This document shows positions 50,501-62,316 of a stretch of 64,000 nt of DNA, in pieces (within the stretch, counting starts at the first letter, position 1; every line of letters starts with the position of its first letter). The stretch covers positions 5,978,503-6,042,502 of the forward strand of contig CAXIPT010000004.1 in NCBI GenBank assembly GCA_964030475.1, read 5' to 3'. Both the position numbers and the translations under genes were made by a program. The stretch is from Tethya wilhelma (taxonomy: Eukaryota; Porifera; Demospongiae; Tethyida; Tethyidae). The notes below the pieces were generated by a model that saw nothing but the letters and a program-made list of their open reading frames with translations, was not told the DNA's origin and ran no database searches.

Positions 50501-53500
50501 GCGATGATCTGTACAATAGTACCGTAGCTTATTCATTGTATTGGTTCAAATTTCTCAGTACTGTAGCTAATCACTTGGCTACTAAAGCAATAGAGTAAAC
50601 TATAACAGACAGGTATATAACTTAAACTAGACTGCTGGCCAAGAGTTGGGCATAAAAATGAAGTAGTCATGTGCCGAAATTGAGACCCTGCCTTGTTCCA
50701 ATACTTTTTAATGCACTGCCCATTCCTACACTGCTTATTTTTTTGAAATTTTTACTACTTGTTCATTCAATTTTTTCAACACTACAGTGTGGAGACTATT
50801 AGAGACTGGTTAGTCCGTACAAAAAGCTTGAGTAGCAGCTATACATGCACTACATTATGCTGGAAGAGGCTAATGCGCATGCGCATAGTAATGCCACGTG
50901 GATAGATGACCTTTGAACTCTACCTACAAAGATGGCTGCATTGTAGTACATGAATTTATACACTAAGTTTCAAAGCTTTCTAGTTTTTGTTTAGGCCTTT
51001 TTATGATGAAAGCGAGTGTCAAGGAATGTAGTACCCATGAAAAGAACTTACTTTGTGCTGTCAAAGTTGGCTCAACACATTCTGGGTCTCTGGAAATGCT
51101 TTTCAAGTAAGTCAGTTAGGAAGTACGTAAGGAAGTACGTTAGAAGAACAAAAATGGCACTATGGTGGCTTCCCACTAGCGCTCTCTACGAGTGCTTAGG
51201 AAAGTTTTTGTGAGTTTTAGGCCTTGCATGCAGTTGGTAATCTGTCAGTGAGAGCTTCTGAGCAACTTTGAAGGTTTAATATTGTTTGACTAGATTTTTA
51301 TGGTGGCCAACATTTTGTATTGTGTCTATGGGACAGTCGGCCCATTCCTACTATATGTACTACCGTACATATGATATTCAGCGCGAACTGGTGTTAATTC
51401 ATAGTGAATGACCTCCTACTTCTTCATACGTTTGAAAATGCATGCTGCACAAAAGCTAGGCAACTCTGTAGTGTTACTTCAAGTTTGAAGAATAGTTTAT
51501 AATATATTTTATCAAATATTTTATTTATAAATAATTAAATTCTTTTGCAACCAGCACAATAAACACACAAAAATAAAACTGTAGTGTTCACTACTTACAT
51601 GGCTATTATAACTATACCGTTATCATTCATACTTACATCTCTGGGAACAAGGCTATTATTCTTAGTACATGTCGGGTAGCCAGATCCCTTTCGCTCCGCC
51701 TATATGGCTCCGTGGGAAAAGGGATCTAGTCTTAGCCTCGTTCCTAGGCTCCTCCTTTGCAAAAATTTTCTTTGAAAATAAGCAAGGAGAGAGCCTGGTA
51801 CAGTAGTCATATGAGTGACATACTGTTTTACATAATTCAGGTTAGTTAGCTTGTCAAAGTTTCCTGGGAGCAACCGCGAACAGAACAGTACAGTAAAACG
51901 CTTGAAAAAATTAACTACCATTTGCTTGTTCAAACTCACTTCTTGTGTGCCAAGAGATAAAATGTACTATAATAATAAATGGCAGTCTATCTGAATCAGC
52001 ACTTTTCATGCAGTTCTGTGTCCAGTCTCGATCTTTGAATCTGACCAAACCAAAGTATGCAGATGGAATGCAATTATTGCATAACTAATGCATATAATTA
52101 ATTATATAATAATTAATGCATTGGTATGGTAAGTGAAATAGAGTCTTCTCGAGCCTATTTCTCACTCTTGATGAAACAGTTTATGGCAGCGTTAGCTGCT
52201 CTTGGTTGCCATAAGCTGTTAAAAAGATCTGTCATCGCTAAAGATTCGTAAATGTGATCTAAGAGCTGACGGGTTTTTCGCAAAGACAGATATGCAACTC
52301 TCACATTCAAGAATGACACAATGGCTTTCATTTGTTCCAGTGTCAAGGCCTGGCACCCTAGCTTAGCTGTTGCTTCTGAATTTTGTGGATGGTTCTCAGT
52401 TCTTTTGGCAACTCCGCTTGAAAACTCTGTTGTGCATTGTTTCTACGTATTTAACGCTCATGGAAGTTATATTGATCAATTGCAGAGTGATATAATTATG
52501 TGTTCTGTGATTTCATTGGTCAAGCCAAATCTTCTAGCCTCTACACAGGTTTACCATGCGTGATAGACCAGACCCCTTTTCCCGTGGAGCCATATAGGCG
52601 GAGTGAAAGAGGTCTAGCTACGTGAGACTAACTATTCTATTGTGCACTTACTTAAACAACGCTGCTTAGCAGTCATCTTTGGCCAGAATTCAATATACTA
52701 GAACAAATTTTAAAAGCTTTCGTTTTGTTGCTACAAGGCTTTAGAGTGCGTTTGATCTTACAAGCGTTTGCTACAGTTCAATTAGAGGGGCTAAAATTAG
52801 CTAATTAAGTGGGTGTGTTTTCTGGTTGCACAAAATTTTCGCGCACTTTGTATGTAACATTTACTGCTCCCTCTTTTCTAAAATCTTGGCTACGCCCCTG
52901 CCGGAAAAATCCTGGGACTCAGCTGGGAATTGAACCCACCCAGGCCCGTAACTCGGTCCGCCGGGGATCTCCTTTGAGGGAGAAAGATAATCAGTTGGTT
53001 CGGTAGAGCATATTTTCTGCTCCAATGCCACAGGCACTCAGTAGCTTAATGGTAAGAGCACCTGACTATAGCAATAATGAATTGGAAGGTTCAATTCCCA
53101 GCTGAGTCCCAGAATTTTTCTGGGATATCTTTCTCTCTCAGCGTTCAATTAACATTATAATAGCTTGATAAACATGCACCTGAATAATTGTCATGATTAA
53201 TAAAATTTATACATACCTTTCCCGATTAGAATTAAAAATGATGATTGAAAAGCTGACACAAAAAGCTTTGAGCAAAGTAACCATTAAAGCTCAGCTATGC
53301 AGAGCTAGCAATACCATCCAAATCTCTAATATCAGCAATCCCACCTATTACAATGAAGAAGTCATTGAACTCTACTTTGAAAGTTCAAAATCTGGAGGTG
53401 GAACTGTTACTGAAGTTAAACTGCTTGGAAATGGAGAGGCAGTTGTAACATTTCAAGATCCACAAGGTAAAGAAACAAAATAACTGCTTCGAGTTTTAAT

Positions 53501-56500
53501 GGTTACATGGCATTAATTGTATCTTTCCCCACAGTGATTAAAAATGTGCTCAGCAAGCAACATGCCAAATTTGGTGACCAAAGTATTGTCAAAGAACTAG
53601 ATGCATTTCAATCATTGGTAGGTGCATATCATACTGAATCAAAACCAATTACACACCATGAAAAGACAGCCCACGGACCAACAGCTCAAAGTGACGAGCT
53701 GCTTCAATCTCTACCATCAATTGAAGTCCAAGTAGATCCTTTAGTTGCTAAATGTATAAGTAAACAGCCGTCAATTGTAGCCACCTGTCTAAAGGAACTA
53801 AATGTAACACTAGAAGTATTCAGTCTCAAGATTACTAATTTACAACCTGCTAAAATCAAGATAACAGCAAGCAATCTTAGCAAACCAGGGTGGCAAAAAG
53901 AGGCTAGAGAAAAAGTTGAAGCATGCATTGCAACTAACTTTACTGTTAAACAAGATTTGAGAGTACACAAAGATGGTATGCAGGAGCTGATGGGATTCAT
54001 CAGTAATGTCAGCAGGGAAATGATACTTGAGTATGAATTTGCTCAGAAAGGTAAACTACTTAATGTTGCTGGAAACAAAAGTGCAGTAAGTATTATTGAA
54101 GAAAAAGCTCATGAAATTTTCAGCAAACATCAACAAAGCACACTAGATGTTGAGTTGTCACCTGAAGATTTCATTTTCTTTGAAAAAGTCAAACAGCAGC
54201 AAATAAATGACACTTTTCCCCGAGTTACATTTCAGCTTAACTCAAAACAACATTCATTAAGGCTTCACGGTAGTGTACAAGACACAACCCTTGCTAAGGC
54301 TCAACTACCAAAATTTCTTGTACACAATGCAGTCGATGTTTCCTTAGATAGTCTTATAGTTTCATTTTTTAGTAACCAACATGGGAATAGAAAGCTCAAT
54401 GAGATGATATCTTCTAGTTTTTGCCATGTTGCTCCTTTCTTCAGATCAAACATGGCCATGTCGTCATCTCTCCAGCTTCTTTGTGACCCAAATGATAGCA
54501 CTCGTGTTCCAGGTATTGTGAAACATATTCGCCGCTCAACAGATGTTAAGCATCTTCAATTGCCTGAATCATACATGTCTGTTCAACACACAATTTCAGA
54601 AGAGTATGACACCCTTTGTGCTAGACTTCTTACACAGTTTAGCAACATGTTCATAATTAACCATAGTTCTAAAACAAGCATTTCAGTTGCTGGCATTGCT
54701 GAAAATGTGCATCAATGCACACAACTTCTTCATCAGTTCATAAAGGAGAAGAGTTCGGCTGTCTTGTCTATTGAGCTGGATAAAGGTCAATGGCGCCTGC
54801 TTAGTAAACACATTCGAAACAAACTGGATCTTGTTTTGTCCAAGTGCCAATCTGTAGGGGTTGAGGTCAAGCAACCTACTAGCATTGAAGATGAAGAGCC
54901 ACGCATTGTACTGAAGGGTGATAGGATTCAGGTTGAGGCTATGGGCCATAAGATCTCTGAATTGCGTGAAAGAATTTACAAAAGTACAATTACAATCGCA
55001 AGACCTGGGACTTGCAATTTTCTCCGATCGAAAAGTACAAGATTAGCTTTTGATGGATTAGAGAGTAGGAACCATGTAGCTATTGAAGTTACTGAATCAA
55101 TTGAAGAGTTTAAAGCTGAAACTACAGCTCCTGAAATAGAACCATCTCCACATTTTAAAAAAATGTGTGCTGCTAATCTCAAAACCAAGCAAATATTCAT
55201 TTATACAGGAGACATCACTGAATTTAGTAAGGCAGATGTCATTGTTAATGCTGCGAATGTAGACCTCAAGCATATGGGAGGTGTAGCTGGAGCAATTTCC
55301 AGGAAAGGTGGTGTGATAATTCAACAAGATTCTGATCAACATGTGAGACGCAAGGGTCGGCTTGGTGTTGGAGATGCATGGCTGACAAAACAGGTAGGGA
55401 ACCTTCCTTGCAAAGCTCTAGTCCACACTGTAGGACCACAGTGGACTGGTGGAGGATCGAAAGAAGAGGCACTTCTTGATAAAGCATGCCGTGCTACTTT
55501 ACGTGCAGCAAAGGCTTACAGTTCCATCATATTTCCCGCCATTAGCTCAGGGATCTATGGCTTTCCCATTGTCAAGTGTGCTGATACAATGGTCCGTGCC
55601 ATTGTTGACTTCTGTAACAAGAACCAAATGTGCGAACTCCGTGATATTGTCATTATTCTCCCTCCTTCAAAAAGCTCACAAGTAATTCATTTTGTGAAGG
55701 CGCTTCAAAAGATTTTGCCTTCTGACTCTGTGCATGCAGATACAGATACAGTAACACTGCAACCTGAACTACCATACTTTCCCAAGCAATTGCAATCATC
55801 ACCAACTGCTGCATTCAGTAGGAAACCTCAAACAAAAAAATCAACAGTCACTCCAGTCAGTGTACCTCCTTCAATACTTAACCTAATCAAACTACAGAAA
55901 GGAAGTCTTCTTGATGTGAAGGTATATCATCATATGATTGACAATGTATGTATGCATAATGTGATTAATTTTATTATAGTACTATGATATTGTTTTACTG
56001 AAAACCTTTTATAACTGTTGTCGGGATATAGGCTGATGTGTATGTGAACACAACAAATAAAAATCTGGACCTTTCAAGTGGAGCTGTTTCTCAAGCACTT
56101 CTAAAAGCTGGTGGTCAAACTCTACAAGATGAGTGTACCCAACAGAGACCAATTCAAACTGGAGAGATTGCAGTAACTGGACCAGGGAGTCTCCCATGTA
56201 AATATGTATTGCACATTGTTGTCCCACAATACAATGGACGAGAAGGAGAAAAGGTACATATACGTATACAATACCAACTAGTACATGTATGCGACTAAAT
56301 TTGATATCCACTTTGATCACATGACTAGTGACATTTAATTTAATTATATATATATAAATATATATATAGGTTTTGGGAGACTCAGTGCAAAAGTGCCTGA
56401 AGAAATGTTCATCTCTTGAAATGGAATCGATTGCATTTCCAGCTATCGGTACAGGCAATCTTGGGTACCCAAATGATGCTGTGGCAAAGACAATGCTGAA

Positions 56501-58987
56501 GGCAATTACTGATCACATGTCTTCTCAAAAACATACTTCAATTAAACAAATTCATCTTGTTATCTTCATGGCCAATACTTACCAAGCTTTTCAACAAGAG
56601 CTACAGGGATATAGGTCTGGCTCACACTTGACATCAGAAGCAAATGCTGAAAAACTTTCTCCAAGTCCAGATTTTTCCTTGCCTAAACAAAAGCCACGAA
56701 GATCATATCGATCAGCTCCATTAAGGGATGATAGTCCAGTTGCTGGGACGCAAGTAGCAAGTGGAAAAGGACCAGCATTTACAATAGGTACTCTTCAAGT
56801 ACAAGTTTTGAATGGAGACATTACAGATGAGAATACTGATGTTATTGTAAACCCAACCAATTCAACTCTCAAATTGGATGGCCAAGGTGTAGCGGGTGCA
56901 CTTCTCCGAAAAGGAGGACCTGAACTGCAAAGTCTTTGTGATGCAATTAGTGCCAATGGGAAACCACTGGAAGGAGAGAGAGTTGTTGTAACAAAAAGCA
57001 CCGGGAATCTGAAGTGTAAAATGATCTTTCACATTAATTTTGAAGGCAAGGAAGCCAAAAGTTTTGTAAAGGTAATCACAAATTGTTTGAAGAAAGCTGA
57101 GAATAAGATGTACACTTCAATTTCATTCCCAGCAATTGGCACTGGTACACATGGGTACCCACCACAAGAAGCAGCTGCTGGTATGATGAAAGCTATCGAG
57201 CAATTCTCTGCTTCAAATCCTCAACATGTCAGGAATATCCGATTAGTTCTATTCCAACCAAGTGCTTATCAAGAATTTCTTGCTAAGTTTCGCAATCCAG
57301 CACAGCCAGGCTTGTGGCAACGGCTTGTAAATTATGCAACATCAGCTCCAACATGGGAATCTGTACAATCAGAGGAATCTGATATAGCATACACCGAAGA
57401 AGAAGAGCCAGAGACAAATGAACTTACTATCATCATATATGGTGAGAATCTTAAAACTGTCAAGGTAGTCGAAACAGAAATTGATTCTTTGATTGATGAA
57501 AATTTAACCACTGAACAAATAGATGATCCATACACTGACCTACTTTCACCAGGACAAGCCTACACTCTTACAAAAAAAGGAAAACAACTAAATGTACGAG
57601 TGGAAATTGATCGAGCTCCCATAAACCAAATCACTTTGAAGGGTGATAAAGCAGACGTTCTCCAAATGAAGAGTTTTGTTATCAAATCATTTGCACAGTT
57701 TGAACAAAGTACTAGTCGTAAAAGAGAAGCTGAACAGCTCTATACAATGATTAAATGGAAACAAATGGACTCAAATGTTGGTGAATACTTTGATTTGGAA
57801 ACAAATTATGAGATAGAGATGGCCTCTAGAAAGCAACACGATACCTATACTCATCAGGACCAACTCCAACACTTTACAATTGATTTCTCCAAGTCTCAAG
57901 TGACAGATCACAACACTGGAGTTGTTCAAAAGATTGAAAGATGTGATCGTATAAAGCAATTGCAAGAAGGTGAATTAATTTAAAGTACATGTATATTGGG
58001 ATAAATTAAGCACCATACTTGTGGTGGTGCAGTCTAGCGTGGTCTTGACAATAATAAACCAATGAAAATCCAATCAGTGAGCGAGTCGGGTTGCAGGCAT
58101 AATTATTACATAGATTTGTGTATATAGTCAATATGATAGCAATAATTATAAGAATACTGAATTATACATGCATGCATGCACTGTAGAAATCTTAATGTTT
58201 CAAATTGACATGCATGCATAATAAATATGAAGGTGAGAGACCTAAAACCTGGGATCCTATGCCAACAGACCCAAACACTGGTGTTGAAGTCCCTGTTCAT
58301 ATTGTTGATCTACAACCCACTGATAAGGAATACTTGGAAGTAAACCAAATGTTTGACAAAACTATGACACAAGTGGTTGCAAATCCTTCTAGTTCTTCTG
58401 GTGCTGCAGTCAGTCCAGGACAAACACCCAGTGGTACTAAATACTCATCTATCATCAAGATACAGAGAATACAAAACCCACTCCTGTATAAGCAGTATAT
58501 CAGCAAAAGAGAGTTAGTTGATAAGCAAAATCCAAGTGGTTCAAAGACTAGTGAGCGTCGCCTGTTCCATGGAACGACACAGACGGCTTGCCAAGACATC
58601 AATCGACACAATTTCAACCGAAGCTATTCAGGCAAAAATGGTTAGTTACTTGCTATGGGAAAATATTTTTTTTCATGATTTATTATTTTTGTAATTCCGT
58701 TTTATATAGCAACTGTTTATGGGAAAGGTGTGTACTTTGCAAGGGATTCCTATTACTCAGCAAGAGATACTTATTCACCACGTGATGCTAAAGGACACAA
58801 GTATGTGTATGTGGCAAGAGTCATAAGTGGAGAGTTTACAGTTGGAAACAGCAGTATGATTGATGCTCCCACCAAATCTGATGGTACCAAATATGACTCA
58901 GTTGTAGACAATGATCAAAACCCTCAAATATTTGTGGTATTTCAAGATGCTGTCGTATATCCTGAGTACTTGATAACTTTTACGTAG
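47599..58987 (+). CDS. PARP14-like mono-ADP-ribosyltransferase: RRMs, KH-like, three macro domains, WWE, ART (5' partial)
   Basis: Seven exons join in frame into about 1,793 codons: 47599-47850, 53230-53466, 53535-55921, 56032-56253, 56370-57969, 58233-58640 and 58710-58987 (TAG). The first two exons and the start of the third hold the end of one RRM and two further RRM-type domains (LNKLLLSNVPDVHSEHLDLF, NTIQISNISNPTYYNEEVIE). Exon 3 has long alpha/beta KH-like stretches and macro domain 1 (TGDITEFSKADVIVNAAN, PAISSGIYGFP). Macro 2 spans exons 3-5 (PAIGTGNLGYP) and macro 3 is in exon 5 (NGDITDENTDVIVNPTN, PAIGTGTHGYP). Then come a KH-like segment, a WWE-like domain (MIKWKQMD to IERCD), and an ART with LFHGT, YFARDSYYSARD and NPQIFVVFQD. 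This is the human PARP14 layout. Macro 2 lacks the usual AAN motif (VNTTN), so its ADP-ribose binding is doubtful. The 5' end is missing, as the first exon starts inside an RRM. A nucleocytoplasmic defence/signalling role is inferred. Confidence 0.92.
47899..47932. mobile_element. Fragment of the tRNA-containing inverted-repeat element
   Basis: tgtcaattgaatgctgagag followed by atatcccag, matching the end of the element at 41289. The rest is missing. Confidence 0.55.
47933..49580. other. Repeat-derived intron sequence without recognised genes
   Basis: Part of the PARP14-like intron. Includes a C-rich stretch (cgccccccctcctc at 47988), a poly-C patch at about 48890 and a 'gttcccagac' foldback at 48953-49045 (start tagcctcgttcccagact, later ggagagagcctgg). 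The short open frame at 49162 is hydrophobic and AT-driven; I do not call it. Confidence 0.55.
49590..50140. mobile_element. Ty3/gypsy-type retrotransposon gag relic, internally inverted
   Basis: The minus strand 49600-49803 reads a gag-like segment (FEQFRVASGLDSEDEKKQ, LLYCLGG). The plus strand 49835-50140 continues the same gag with DDFIAVQKNV and LVETCEYGTLRDKMLRDRIV, with a frameshift near 49890. In gag order the first segment precedes the second, so about 200 bp has been flipped. No protease, reverse transcriptase or LTR was found nearby. Confidence 0.75.
50354..51372 (+). mobile_element. Composite repeat copy C: foldback MITE plus promoter/exon-like segment
   Basis: 50354-50762 is the foldback part with arms of about 110 bp. 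50763-51372 is the same right-hand part as copy B, with tgcgcatgcgca at 50876, ccacgtgg at 50894, aagatggctgc at 50929, acceptor tttttgtttag and donor gtaagt near 51110, and terminal palindrome. It lies in the PARP14-like intron. Confidence 0.87.
51679..51728. repeat. Short hairpin element, copy 1
   Basis: agatccctttcgctccgcct ... gggaaaagggatct; the ends gatcccttt/aaagggatc pair exactly. Copy 2 at 52566 is in the opposite orientation. Confidence 0.75.
51729..51802. repeat. Foldback repeat, 'gttcccaggc' family
   Basis: Starts cttagcctcgttcctaggct and ends aaggagagagcctggtac; same family as 48953. Confidence 0.6.
51803..52565. other. Intron sequence, no feature supported
   Basis: Contains an AT palindrome near 52085-52125 (attaatgcat). 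The open frame at 52155-52346 (minus) gives a plausible-looking peptide but no family match, start context or splice partners. Confidence 0.5.
52566..52617. repeat. Short hairpin element, copy 2 (inverted)
   Basis: agaccagacccc ... gaaagaggtctagc with centre gtggagccatataggcggag, the reverse complement of copy 1's centre. Confidence 0.75.
52897..53156. mobile_element. tRNA-containing SINE-like element, inverted double copy
   Basis: Left part gggactcagctgggaattga is the tRNA 3' half on the minus strand. Right part (53037-53110) is a tRNA-like plus-strand unit (cagtagcttaatggtaagag, ggttcaattcccagctgagt), followed by the tail tctgggatatctttctctct and end cagcgttcaatt. The tRNA moiety has decayed, with no proper anticodon stem. 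Ends 73 bp before the PARP exon at 53230. Confidence 0.7.
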
Positions 58988-59185
58988 ATTAAAGCCATGC
59001 ACTCCTTAGTTATTCATAGATTAATATTTATAGCTATAGGATGCTGTGGTATAATTATAATAGTATGGTGTGAGTATAGTTTATGTATAGTATAGTATTG
59101 ACATTGTATATAGGCTTTAAAGAACTGCTTTTGCTTATTAGGACACTTTAATTAGTTTTGTATTAATTTGTGAAATATTAGTTGT

Positions 59186-59290
59186 TCAAGGAATGTAAAA
59201 CTTAACAGAAAGTTTGTTGATCTCACCACGTACTGCATCCACTGGGAACAACCTGCAAATAATGGATACCTTGTCAAGTTGATTAGCTTC
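59186..59290 (-). pseudogene. Relic of gene 3 last exon
   Basis: The minus strand ends aaactttctgttaagttt then TGA, as in gene 3 at 45868-45892, and matches that exon over about 100 bp. A 4-bp insertion (acgt) after gtggatgcagt breaks the frame. It lies 198 bp beyond the stop of the PARP14-like gene, mirroring the gene 3/PARP tail pair at 45892/46094. Confidence 0.8.
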
Positions 59291-59590
59291 AAAGTTGAAA
59301 GTGTGTATTAATATTGGGCTTTGACTTAAATAGATGAGTATAAGGAACAATAAATCATAGGTTTTGACTAATGCATGCATGCTAAGTCTTACATAATTAT
59401 TAGTCCGAAGTTTGAGCCATCAAATTTACATTGGTATGGTGTCATTTTACAATACAATAATGAAAGGTTCGGAACCAGAGTGGTCTAACCCACAAATCCC
59501 TAAATTCCCCATCAAAGCTTTGGGATCGTTTCGCTACTATTAACCACTTATTGTCTCTATAGGCCTCACAATTACTTCATAATATTTACT
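59291..59590. other. Spacer, nothing recognised
   Basis: AT-rich, no coding or repeat signal that I can support. Confidence 0.5.
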
Positions 59591-61444
59591 CTAACTGTTA
59601 ATTGAAGGAGGATCCCATTGAACTTCAACACAATCACAGAAAGTACGTTCAACTCTTACATTTTCAGGTCTACCAGGGATCTCTGAAATCTTAGATTCTT
59701 TATGAGATGATTCATCTTGTCTCATTTCAAAAACATGTTCTTTTGCCGGACCAATAGCTTCTTTCCAATATTTTTCCTTAAATTGCTCTAGTCGGTAGCT
59801 AATATCAATAGCTTCACAGTTATGTAATGAAGCAGTTATCATTCTGTCAACCACCCCTATACTCTTTAGTGTATAATTGTTCCAAAGATTTTTGAATATT
59901 ACGTTGTACAAAACTAAAAAACTTTCCGCCAACTGGCTTAATTCCAGGCGGCTCAGATTGATACTGAACAATCTGTCTATCAAAATCCAGTACTACTTTT
60001 GTTTCTATACTTTTGTTGCCCACAGCAGGAGGTAAATATCTATGAATCTCTTTTTGAAGTAAAAGCCGTTTCTTGTCAAAAATTTCAAGGTGGGCATTAA
60101 CCAAAGTATCCAGTTTCACCGTTTAAGCCATCTTCTATCGGAAACCTGCGACACACAGAAGTTTCCCATTTCATTTTCATAATCTTCTGCAAGCTTTTCA
60201 GAAAAGTGTTCTATAGTTTCAATTGTACAGCTGTTCTCCATGTGCTATTTAGGACAGGAAATCCCCCAGGCTTGTTAAGACCAACAAGGTACTGTTTTAA
60301 CATGGATGCAAGAACAAAACCATCAACCAATGTGGTTGTATTGTAACCACGCTTTGGTTGTACCATCTGTAAAATATCCACTACAACTTCCTCTAGCTCT
60401 TGATTAAACTCTGGCTGTAAATTAGAAGAGCTTTCAATGATATTACACAGGATATTAATTCCTACCAGTCGATGGACGTGATAACTTCATACATTGAATA
60501 TTGGGAAAAAGCTCAAATAAAGCCGTACTGACTTTGTTATCCAGCGATTGCCCACTACTACTTTGAGTAGATTTGACCAAACAAACGAGGATTGTGCTCT
60601 TTGATGTGTCTTGCATGCTGCTCAGGCTCAGTCTCTGCTGATTGAGACTTCAATAAATGTTCCAATGGGAGCACAAGTGAACTGCAACAAATAATACAAT
60701 CATCATAAATTCATTAGTCCAGTGAACATGCATGTCAGAAAAGTGATATTGCAGTAAAGTTTTATTGAAAATAACTTGGCTATATAGAAGTATGAATCAA
60801 TTGGTAAAGTTTAATTTTTAATCTATGTTCCACATATAAATTTGTAGTATGTATATATAGCTATACTTGTACTAGATCTACATGGTGCATGTGTATACCT
60901 TAGCGTTTTCAGATCTGAGGCTTCGTGGTACATTCCTCGAGTTGTAGATAAGGGTAGAGCTGAGCAACACTGTTATCATTAACAGATTTGTTACGTGGTT
61001 GGATTCAGCTTTGCTACCAACTGAGTTAAGCCCCTCTGTGTCCAAAAGCAAGACGACAAAATCTTCACATTCAAGCACACTTGTTGCCATCCATATTCCA
61101 TGTGTACAGGCACTCTTTGAATGTCCCAGTTTAAATGATTCAGCCTCTAAACCTAACAATCGCGTGAGAAAGTACGACTTGCCAGTACGATACGGACCAC
61201 AGATCGAAATGACAGCAATGGGTTTATCAATCGTTTTGAGCAATTTTGTTGAGATATTGATCAAGTGTAAGGAGTTACTTTGTGCTGGGATATCCTCTTT
61301 CTTTAGTAAAGTGTGTGTATGAGTATCATAGTCAAATTGTTCTGGAAGAACCAGTGGTAGAGATGGTGGAAGTGGTTCACTTTGTTCAGATAGCTTAAGT
61401 TCACGTTTATGGAAAACTCTCTTGCAATCAGTGTGTGTGTCCAT
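59591..61444 (-). pseudogene. GBP-like large GTPase, decayed (multiple frameshifts)
   Basis: The first exon 60899-61444 is intact: ATG at 61444, GTPase motifs ICGPYRTGKSYFLTRLLG (P-loop) and VVLLLDTEGLNS (DxxG), as in guanylate-binding proteins/atlastins. Downstream, from about 60683 to 59591, the helical part can be followed only by changing frame: breaks near 60555 (two TAG), 60475 (TAA), 60235 (TAG), 60120 (TGA) and 59890. Recognisable pieces are FPNIQCMKLSRPS, matching FPSIECVMLPRPS in the + copy, a long charged helical segment, and a final fibronectin-III-like start (PGRPENVRVERTFCDCVEVQ). Family members use GTP-driven self-assembly on membranes in cell-autonomous defence. The + paralogue starts 1.17 kb away, head-to-head. 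Short unseen introns might explain one break but not all. Confidence 0.72.
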
Positions 61445-61689
61445 GTCAAAATGATGCCTTGCTAGCTGGTGTCAGGTTGCAGTTTCAATAGTTGAGATCA
61501 GTGCTGCTGTACATGTAGAATACAGTTTATCTTCACAGTTGCTTCAGATATAATCAGCTTCTTAATAAAACAGTTCAACTTGAGTTTTTCAAGACTCTAT
61601 AGGACTTGTAAACTTGTGTCCCCGCTAGTGTCAGTCACACTACATTTCATTTGGGGAATTTCCAAGCATCATCCAGTTGTGGTCAAGTC

Positions 61690-62085
61690 ATGTGATTAAA
61701 CCTACTACCACTAATGTACTGGTTTGAAATGCTCGATATCATGTTTCTTATCAAAGCCATCAAAGAGCCAGATGACTCCTTTAACATATTTGAATATATC
61801 ACATTTTCAACCTCGAGAACTCGTCTTGGCATGACAAACAAACTAAAGTACAGATATCAGTATGACCATACTCTCAACTTGAGACATTTCTACTTTAACA
61901 GAATAGTTCGCTTGTGGAACTCTCTTCCCCACATTGATCTAACTCTTTCAACAAACACTATCAAAAGTATTGTTTATAACCACCTCTGGGACCACTTTAT
62001 AACTCATTTCAATAGTGAAATTCACTGTTCTTATCATTCTGTCTGTCCTCACTGTTCACTGTATTCCTCTTCATCCTTCTAGTGT
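61690..62085 (+). mobile_element. LINE (non-LTR) reverse transcriptase C-terminal fragment
   Basis: An open frame reading LPLMYWFEMLDIMFLIKAIK, then FNIFEYITFS, RHFYFNRIVRLWNSLP and a C-terminal Cys/His cluster to a stop at 62082. This is the typical end of a CR1/L2/RTE-like ORF2. The rest is 5' truncated. An (AAT)n run at 62287-62313 may be its 3' tail. It sits between the two GBP-like genes. Confidence 0.85.
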
Positions 62086-62282
62086 CAGTTGCTTAGTAAT
62101 TTGTTTTGTAACTCTGTGCTCGTAGCTAATAACTAAATATTAAATAATATTCCAGCTGCATCTCAAGTAGATGTCAGTCTGTCAGCATGACTATTATATT
62201 TCAACTTTTATACCATCACTATCACAATCACCAACCTGTATCACTTTCACCAACATGCAACATGCTCATGCTGTAAAGTTCA

Positions 62283-62286
<4 letters not shown>

Positions 62287-62313
<27 letters not shown>
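62287..62313. repeat. (AAT)n microsatellite, possible LINE tail
   Basis: About nine AAT units about 205 bp after the LINE stop codon. Confidence 0.85.

Positions 62314-62316
<3 letters not shown>

Noticed and set aside
52155..52346. Minus-strand 63-codon open frame (MTLEQMKAIVSF...)
   Set aside because: Looks protein-like but has no homologue I recognise, no splice context, and is bounded by repeats.
59186..59380. Short independent gene after the PARP14-like gene
   Set aside because: Alignment shows it is the frameshifted last exon of gene 3, so a relic.
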